Under the pieces are notes generated by a model. The model saw only the letters and a list, made by a program, of their open reading frames with translations, did not search any database and was not told the origin of the DNA. Source: CAYMLL01 sp964390645 (GTDB lineage Bacteria > Planctomycetota > UBA8108). From it: a DNA stretch of 51,105 nucleotides. The position numbers were made by a program, and so were the translations under genes. The number at the start of each line of letters is the position of its first letter. The first letter of the stretch is position 1. Of this stretch, positions 47,241 through 51,105 are shown one piece after another. The DNA lies in the NCBI GenBank assembly GCA_964390645.1, contig CAYMLL010000016.1, positions 1 to 51,105 on the forward strand, in the 5' to 3' direction.

Positions 47241-48578
47241 ATGATCACGAGAATCTCGACGACCCCGTGGATCTTCCTGGCGGCGGTGGTGGTGGCGAGC
47301 GTCGGGGTGGCGGCCGAGCGGCCGAGCTTCCTGCTGATCTTCACCGACGACCAGGGCATGAACGATGTCGGCTGTTACGGTAGCGAGATTCCGACGCCGC
47401 ACATCGACTCGCTGGCACGGGATGGCCTTCGCTACGAGAGCTGGTACGTCGCGGCGCCGGTCTGCACGCCGTCGCGGTTCGGCCTCCTCACCGGGCGCTA
47501 TCCGAATCGCTCCAGGGACCGTCTGCTCGGACCGCTGATGTTTCTCGAGAAGTCCGACCGAACGCGCGGCATCCGTGTCGGCGAGACCACCGTCGCCGCC
47601 GCGCTCGGGCGGTCGGGGTACGAGACCGCGTTGATCGGCAAGTGGCACCTCGGCCACGGGGATCCCTCCTTTCTGCCGACGCGTCACGGCTTCGACCGGT
47701 TCTACGGCCACACCGGCGGCTGCATCGACTACTTCACCAAGGACTACGGCATCTACCCTGACTGGTATCGCGGCGAGAAGCATGTCCGCGAGGACGGCTA
47801 CGCCACCGATCTGATCACGCGCGAGGCGGTCCGTTACCTCGCGTCGCACGGCAAGGAGAAGCCGTTCTTTCTCTACCTCGCGTACAACGCGCCACACTTC
47901 GGCAAGGGCTGGGACCGTGAGAAGCGTAGCGTCACGAACGTCCTGCAGGGGCAGAAGAGCTACATCGAGAAGTTCGCGAACATATCCGATGAGAAGCGTC
48001 GTGAGTTCGCGGCCATGACCGCCTCGCTCGACGACGGCGTCGGCAAGGTCCTCGCGGCCCTGCGGGAGAACGGTCTCGACAGGCAGACGGTCGTCATCTT
48101 CATGACGGACAACGGCGGGGACCCACGCTACGGTGGCAGCAATCGGCCCTACCGCGGTCGCAAGGCGGAGCTCTTCGAGGGGGGCGTTCGTGTCCCGTGC
48201 ATCGTTCGCTGGCCGGGGCGCATCCGGCCGGGCTCGGTGACGAAGCAGCTCGGCTCGGCGCTCGACGTCTTCCCGACCCTCTGTCGTCTCGCCGGCGTCG
48301 ACACGTCGCGGATGGGGCTCGACGGCGTCGACCTTTCTCGTCAGTGGACGACCGCCGAGCTCGTCGAGCGCGACCTCTTCTTCAAGAACGGCCCGGCGGG
48401 CGCTTTTCGTCGCGGTCCGATGAAGTTCCTGCGGTCCGGGACGGGCAAGGAGATGCTCTTCGACCTCGAGCGGGATCCCGGCGAGAAGGAGGACGTCGGC
48501 GCCGCGGACAGGGAGACGCTCGAGGAGCTGCGGGCCGGCTGGGAGAAGGTCGCGCGGACGCTGAAAAGGGAGGGCTGA
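47241..48578 (+). CDS. Type I (formylglycine) sulfatase, secreted
   Basis: ATG 47241, with GGGAG eight bases upstream, opens a signal peptide (ending ASVGVAAE); 445 aa. The alkaline-phosphatase-fold signature is complete. FTDDQG at the start supplies metal-binding Asp residues. The sulfatase motif CTPSR at C75 is the Cys-type site matured to formylglycine by an FGE or anSME enzyme (none in this window). ALIGKWHLGH is signature two, and FMTDNGGDPRY holds the distal metal ligands. The C-terminal part with FDLERDPGEKEDVG is standard. It would remove sulfate esters from a sulfated glycan outside the cytoplasm. Planctomycetes carry many such genes, and the sialidase-like neighbour suggests a shared carbohydrate substrate. 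The exact subfamily cannot be assigned by eye. Confidence 0.93.
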   Translation: MITRISTTPWIFLAAVVVASVGVAAERPSFLLIFTDDQGMNDVGCYGSEIPTPHIDSLARDGLRYESWYVAAPVCTPSRFGLLTGRYPNRSRDRLLGPLMFLEKSDRTRGIRVGETTVAAALGRSGYETALIGKWHLGHGDPSFLPTRHGFDRFYGHTGGCIDYFTKDYGIYPDWYRGEKHVREDGYATDLITREAVRYLASHGKEKPFFLYLAYNAPHFGKGWDREKRSVTNVLQGQKSYIEKFANISDEKRREFAAMTASLDDGVGKVLAALRENGLDRQTVVIFMTDNGGDPRYGGSNRPYRGRKAELFEGGVRVPCIVRWPGRIRPGSVTKQLGSALDVFPTLCRLAGVDTSRMGLDGVDLSRQWTTAELVERDLFFKNGPAGAFRRGPMKFLRSGTGKEMLFDLERDPGEKEDVGAADRETLEELRAGWEKVARTLKREG

Positions 48579-48623
48579 TCTCCGTGCCTCCGCGGGCCAC
48601 TGCGGCGGACGGACCGGCGCTGC

Positions 48624-49844
48624 CTACCAGCCCATGGCCGTCTTCACCTTCGCCAGGTCGACGTTGAGCAGCTCCTTCGCCAGCGTCGCCATCTCGCCCG
48701 GCGGTCCCTGGAAGTGGTGCGTGGCGTGACGGTGCTCGATCGCCTCGCCACGTCTCAGCGGCCGCACGGGTGAGGCGCTCTCGATCTCGTAGAAGGCGTC
48801 GGCTGCGATCTCTCCCGGCTGCGTGTCGTCGCCGTTGTTGTAGACCTGCAGCGCGTCGCCGCTGTAGGGTTCGGCCTGCTCGACCTGCCAGGTCGAGTTG
48901 CCGTAGCGCTCCGGCGTCTCCGGGACGCTGAAACGGACGATGGTTAGCAGGCTCTTGCCGAAGTCGTAGGAGCCGGCGATGCCCTTCGTGCGGCGCTGGT
49001 TGAGCCCGAACTTGCCCACCTTGCGGGCGTCGCCGCGGAAGATGACCGCGTTGTCGACGACCCGGAGCCGATCGGGTGTGTCTTCGCTGACCTTGCCGAA
49101 GTACTCGTCGTTGAAAGCGGGACCGAGTGCGCTCTCCTCGCCGACGTTGAACGGAGCGATGACCGCGCAGCGGTCCGACGCGTTGAACATGCCGAGGATC
49201 CAGATGCCGATGAGACCGCTGGCCGGATCCCAGTCGCGATCGCCGTTGTTGGTCATCTTGTTGTCGGAGTAGCAGCCGATGTAGCTGACGCCTTCGGGCA
49301 GCGACACGCCGAGCTCCGTCGCGAGCGTACCCTCGTCGAGGATGCCGGTCGTGCGCTCGACCTTCACCGAGAACTCGACGCCCTCGAGGTTCGTGACCTT
49401 CATGTCGCGGCTCATCGTCACGCTCCCGGCGGTGACCGCGAGCGGTGTCAGGGCGCCCTTGTCGAAGGCCGCCGGCACCTGCCAGTTGTCGCGCGTCAGC
49501 TCCCTGGCTCCGGGCGGGAAGTAGATGCCGAACTGGCCGGCCTCGGGGCCGATCCAGAAGCGGTCGACTCCACCGAAGTTGTTGAAGTGCTCGTGTGTCT
49601 CTCCTTCGGCGATCGACTGGAACGGCACGTAGCCGGTCGACGCCACGTCACCGACACGCGCCGTCAGGATGCGCCCCTGGAGCCTCGGGCTCACCAGGAC
49701 GCTGCTCGTGCCGTTCGTCGAGAGGACCGTACAGTCGGCATGGGCAGCGAGGAAGCCGCTGATCTCCTCGAGTGTCCGCGGCGGCGGGTCGATGTGGCAG
49801 CCGGCGAGGGCGAGAGTGGCGAGCAGCGAGAGGGGGCGTCTCAT
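48624..49844 (-). CDS. Lipoprotein of unknown function (DUF6786-like)
   Basis: ATG 49844 starts a lipoprotein signal (MRRPLSLLATLALAGC, lipobox LAGC), with GAGGA about eight bases upstream; 406 aa. The frame is open upstream through an N gap, but that part is not protein-like. The mature protein is beta-rich, with motifs such as VLVSPRLQGRILTARVGD, FNNFGGVDRFWIGPEAGQFGIYFPPG, NWQVPAAFDKG and WDPASGLIGIWILGMF. From memory these resemble proteins annotated DUF6786, which are outer-membrane or periplasmic and of unknown role; I cannot verify this. The fold may be related to galactose-mutarotase-like beta-sandwiches (the aldose-epimerase pattern), given the Trp/Gly-rich core. It is convergent with the sulfatase gene (45 bases), and the SRP RNA follows on the other strand. 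Confidence 0.75.
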   Translation of the reverse strand: MRRPLSLLATLALAGCHIDPPPRTLEEISGFLAAHADCTVLSTNGTSSVLVSPRLQGRILTARVGDVASTGYVPFQSIAEGETHEHFNNFGGVDRFWIGPEAGQFGIYFPPGARELTRDNWQVPAAFDKGALTPLAVTAGSVTMSRDMKVTNLEGVEFSVKVERTTGILDEGTLATELGVSLPEGVSYIGCYSDNKMTNNGDRDWDPASGLIGIWILGMFNASDRCAVIAPFNVGEESALGPAFNDEYFGKVSEDTPDRLRVVDNAVIFRGDARKVGKFGLNQRRTKGIAGSYDFGKSLLTIVRFSVPETPERYGNSTWQVEQAEPYSGDALQVYNNGDDTQPGEIAADAFYEIESASPVRPLRRGEAIEHRHATHHFQGPPGEMATLAKELLNVDLAKVKTAMGW

Positions 49845-50041
49845 CGTGACTTTCCTCGAGTCTGGGTGTCGGATGGGAGAAAGCGGATCCGGGCGACGAG
49901 TCTCGCCGAAGGGCCCCGCNNNNNNNNNNGGGGGGGGGTTGGGCACACCGCGGAGCGGGGCTCCGTGTCTCGCCGACGGGCGGGGGGGTTCCACCCGCGC
50001 GGCTACCGTGGTATGAGAACGCAGACGGACAAGAAAACCTT
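49845..50041. other. Intergenic region with an assembly gap, upstream of the SRP RNA
   Basis: It contains ten Ns (49920-49929) followed by a G run. The promoter of the SRP RNA must lie between the gap and 50042; GGTATGAG (50010-50017) is the only -10-like candidate and is weak. Confidence 0.4.
49920..49929. other. Assembly gap (10 Ns)
   Basis: Ten Ns between a short C-rich end and a run of eight Gs. Missing length unknown. Confidence 0.95.
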
Positions 50042-50121
50042 GTGAGGGCAATAGGGTGCCCAGGCACCGGGTCAGGTCTTAACGGAAGCAGCCCACCCGG
50101 GATTTCTCTATGTGCCCTCGC
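50042..50121 (+). ncRNA. ffs: Small bacterial SRP RNA (4.5S)
   Basis: The domain IV core GGGTCAGGTC, a TTAAC loop region and GGAAGCAGCC match the hallmark of all bacterial SRP RNAs. The apical loop reads UCU-UAAC-GGA, i.e. a URRC-type tetraloop in place of the common GGAA. The ends pair: GAGGGCA (50044-50050) with TGCCCTC (50113-50119), extended by G-C and U-G, giving an ~80-nt hairpin, the length of the small type without an Alu domain. It binds Ffh and targets membrane proteins. It lies just upstream of dnaX, a frequent arrangement in bacteria. The exact ends are by base-pairing only. Confidence 0.92.
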
Positions 50122-50123
50122 TT

Positions 50124-50151
50124 CTTTCCGTCGACGGAAAGCGTGCCTTTT
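50124..50151 (+). terminator. Rho-independent terminator of the SRP RNA
   Basis: CTTTCCG (50124-50130) pairs perfectly with CGGAAAG (50135-50141) around a TCGA loop. CGTGCC and four Ts follow. It starts two bases after the SRP RNA, so it would end that transcript and separate it from dnaX. Confidence 0.65.
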
Positions 50152-50295
50152 GCTGTGCTGCGTCGCCGCTGTCGACCCGGGCGCCGCTCCCGGAAGCCCC
50201 TCGTCCTTCCCGTGCCGCCCGCCCGTGAATCCTCTGAATTCCCCCCGCGACTCGGTTAGAATCCGGGCTTCCCGTGGACCGACGGTTTCCGCGCC

Positions 50296-51105
50296 ATGAA
50301 GTACGAGGTCATCGCCCGCCGCTACCGTCCTCGGAAGTTCGAGGAGGTGGTCGGCCAGGAGGCCGTCGCGCAGACTCTGCGGGGCGGCATCGAGCAGGAG
50401 CGGCTGGCGCACGCCTATCTCTTCGCCGGTCCTCGCGGCGTCGGCAAGACGTCCATGGCGCGCATCTTCGCCAAGGCGATCAACTGTCCCGAGGCGGCAA
50501 ATCGAGAGCGTGACCGCTCCGAGTGGGGGAGGCCGTGTGATGACTGCCCCGTCTGCCGTGCGATCCACTCGGGCCAGGACATCGATGTCATCGAGATGGA
50601 CGGCGCCTCTCATCGTGGCATCGAGGACATCCGCGGGCTGATCGAGGGCGTCAATCGTCCGGCGAGCCGCGGCGTCTACAAGGTGTACCTCATCGACGAG
50701 GTTCACATGCTGACGCGCGAGGCATTCAACGCTCTTCTGAAGACGATCGAGGAGCCGCCGCCACACGTGAAGTTCATCTTCGCGACGACCGAGGTGCACA
50801 AGATCCCCGACACTGTCCTGTCGCGTTGCCAGCGGTTCGACTTCCAGCCGATCGAGACCGACGCGATCGTTCGCAGGCTCGCGCAGATCTGCGAGGGTGA
50901 GGGGCGGAAGTGGGAGGAAGGGCTCCTCGAGCAGATCGCGAGCTGCAGCCAGGGGGGGCTGCGCGACTCCCAGACGCTTCTCGACCAGCTGATGACCTAC
51001 TGCGAGGGAGAGACGGATCTCGACTCCGAGGCCTTCGACCGCCTCACCGGTCGTGTAGCGACGCGCCGCCGCCACGCGCTCGTCGCCGGCTTGTTAGACC
51101 GCGAC
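50296..51105 (+). CDS. dnaX: DNA polymerase III subunit gamma/tau, N-terminal part (partial at window end)
   Basis: The frame is open from ATG 50296 to the right edge (270 codons seen). It starts MKYEVIARRYRPRKFEEVVGQ, the standard DnaX opening. Walker A is GPRGVGKTS (45-53). A zinc-binding group has C64, C81, C84 and C87 (CDDCPVC). Walker B is YLIDEVH (131-137), sensor 1 lies in KFIFATTE, and the SRC motif is at 176-178. The protein is the ATPase motor of the clamp loader, which opens the sliding clamp at the replication fork. The C-terminal collar and tau extension lie beyond the window. The SRP RNA gene directly upstream is a common neighbour. No Shine-Dalgarno site stands out before the ATG. 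Confidence 0.95.
   Translation, partial: MKYEVIARRYRPRKFEEVVGQEAVAQTLRGGIEQERLAHAYLFAGPRGVGKTSMARIFAKAINCPEAANRERDRSEWGRPCDDCPVCRAIHSGQDIDVIEMDGASHRGIEDIRGLIEGVNRPASRGVYKVYLIDEVHMLTREAFNALLKTIEEPPPHVKFIFATTEVHKIPDTVLSRCQRFDFQPIETDAIVRRLAQICEGEGRKWEEGLLEQIASCSQGGLRDSQTLLDQLMTYCEGETDLDSEAFDRLTGRVATRRRHALVAGLLDRD

Overview
The window is GC-rich, densely coding bacterial DNA. It most resembles a planctomycete or a related member of the PVC group. The evidence is the gene families: four very large secreted CotH-kinase/lamin-tail proteins, three of them with dockerin-like C-termini; a sugar-dehydrogenase/HEAT/cytochrome c fusion of the PVC type; a type I sulfatase; a Tat-exported BNR sialidase-like protein; a TolB-propeller amidohydrolase; and many signal peptides and lipoboxes. 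Four gaps of exactly ten Ns and several long G/C tracts show a draft, probably metagenomic, assembly. At least two large genes are broken at or near such places. The phylum is an inference; no 16S gene is present.

Layout. 1-11.1 kb: the end of an MMPL/RND transporter, a lipoprotein-like serine hydrolase fused to a DUF4185-like domain, a LolA-like carrier, the first CotH protein (1673 aa), an NAD-type isocitrate dehydrogenase family enzyme, a terminator plus a 22-bp tandem repeat, and a thioredoxin-like secreted protein interrupted by an in-frame TGA just after its signal peptide. 11.4-24.4 kb: a 906-aa unknown lipoprotein divergent from a TolB-amidohydrolase, an MBL-fold hydrolase, the dehydrogenase/HEAT/cytochrome protein, then pncB and an SGNH hydrolase on the minus strand. 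24.5-41.3 kb: an assembly scar, a decayed cytochrome-domain fragment, and a cluster of three more CotH proteins around a membrane-anchored coiled-coil protein with Ser/Arg-rich and Gly/Arg-rich segments. 41.5-45 kb: a URO-D family protein, a patch of degenerate recombinase/transposase remnants with a 24-bp tandem repeat, and a YegS/DAGK-type lipid kinase. 45.3-51.1 kb: two tandem tRNA-Ser genes, a sialidase-like protein, a sulfatase, a lipoprotein of unknown function, the small SRP RNA with its own terminator, and the 5' part of dnaX running off the end.

How the genes fit together. Most products are predicted to act outside the cytoplasm: glycan or ester hydrolysis (sulfatase, sialidase-like, SGNH, serine hydrolase, amidohydrolase), electron transfer (cytochrome fusion), envelope trafficking (LolA-like, MMPL) and surface modification (CotH kinases with carbohydrate-binding-like and lamin-tail modules). 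Housekeeping genes (icd, pncB, tRNA-Ser, SRP RNA, dnaX) are interspersed, so this reads as chromosome rather than a mobile element. The most novel part is the CotH2-CotH3-coiled-coil-CotH4 cluster. I suggest, as inference only, that it is an extracellular protein-phosphorylation module whose Ser/Arg-rich neighbour may be a substrate.
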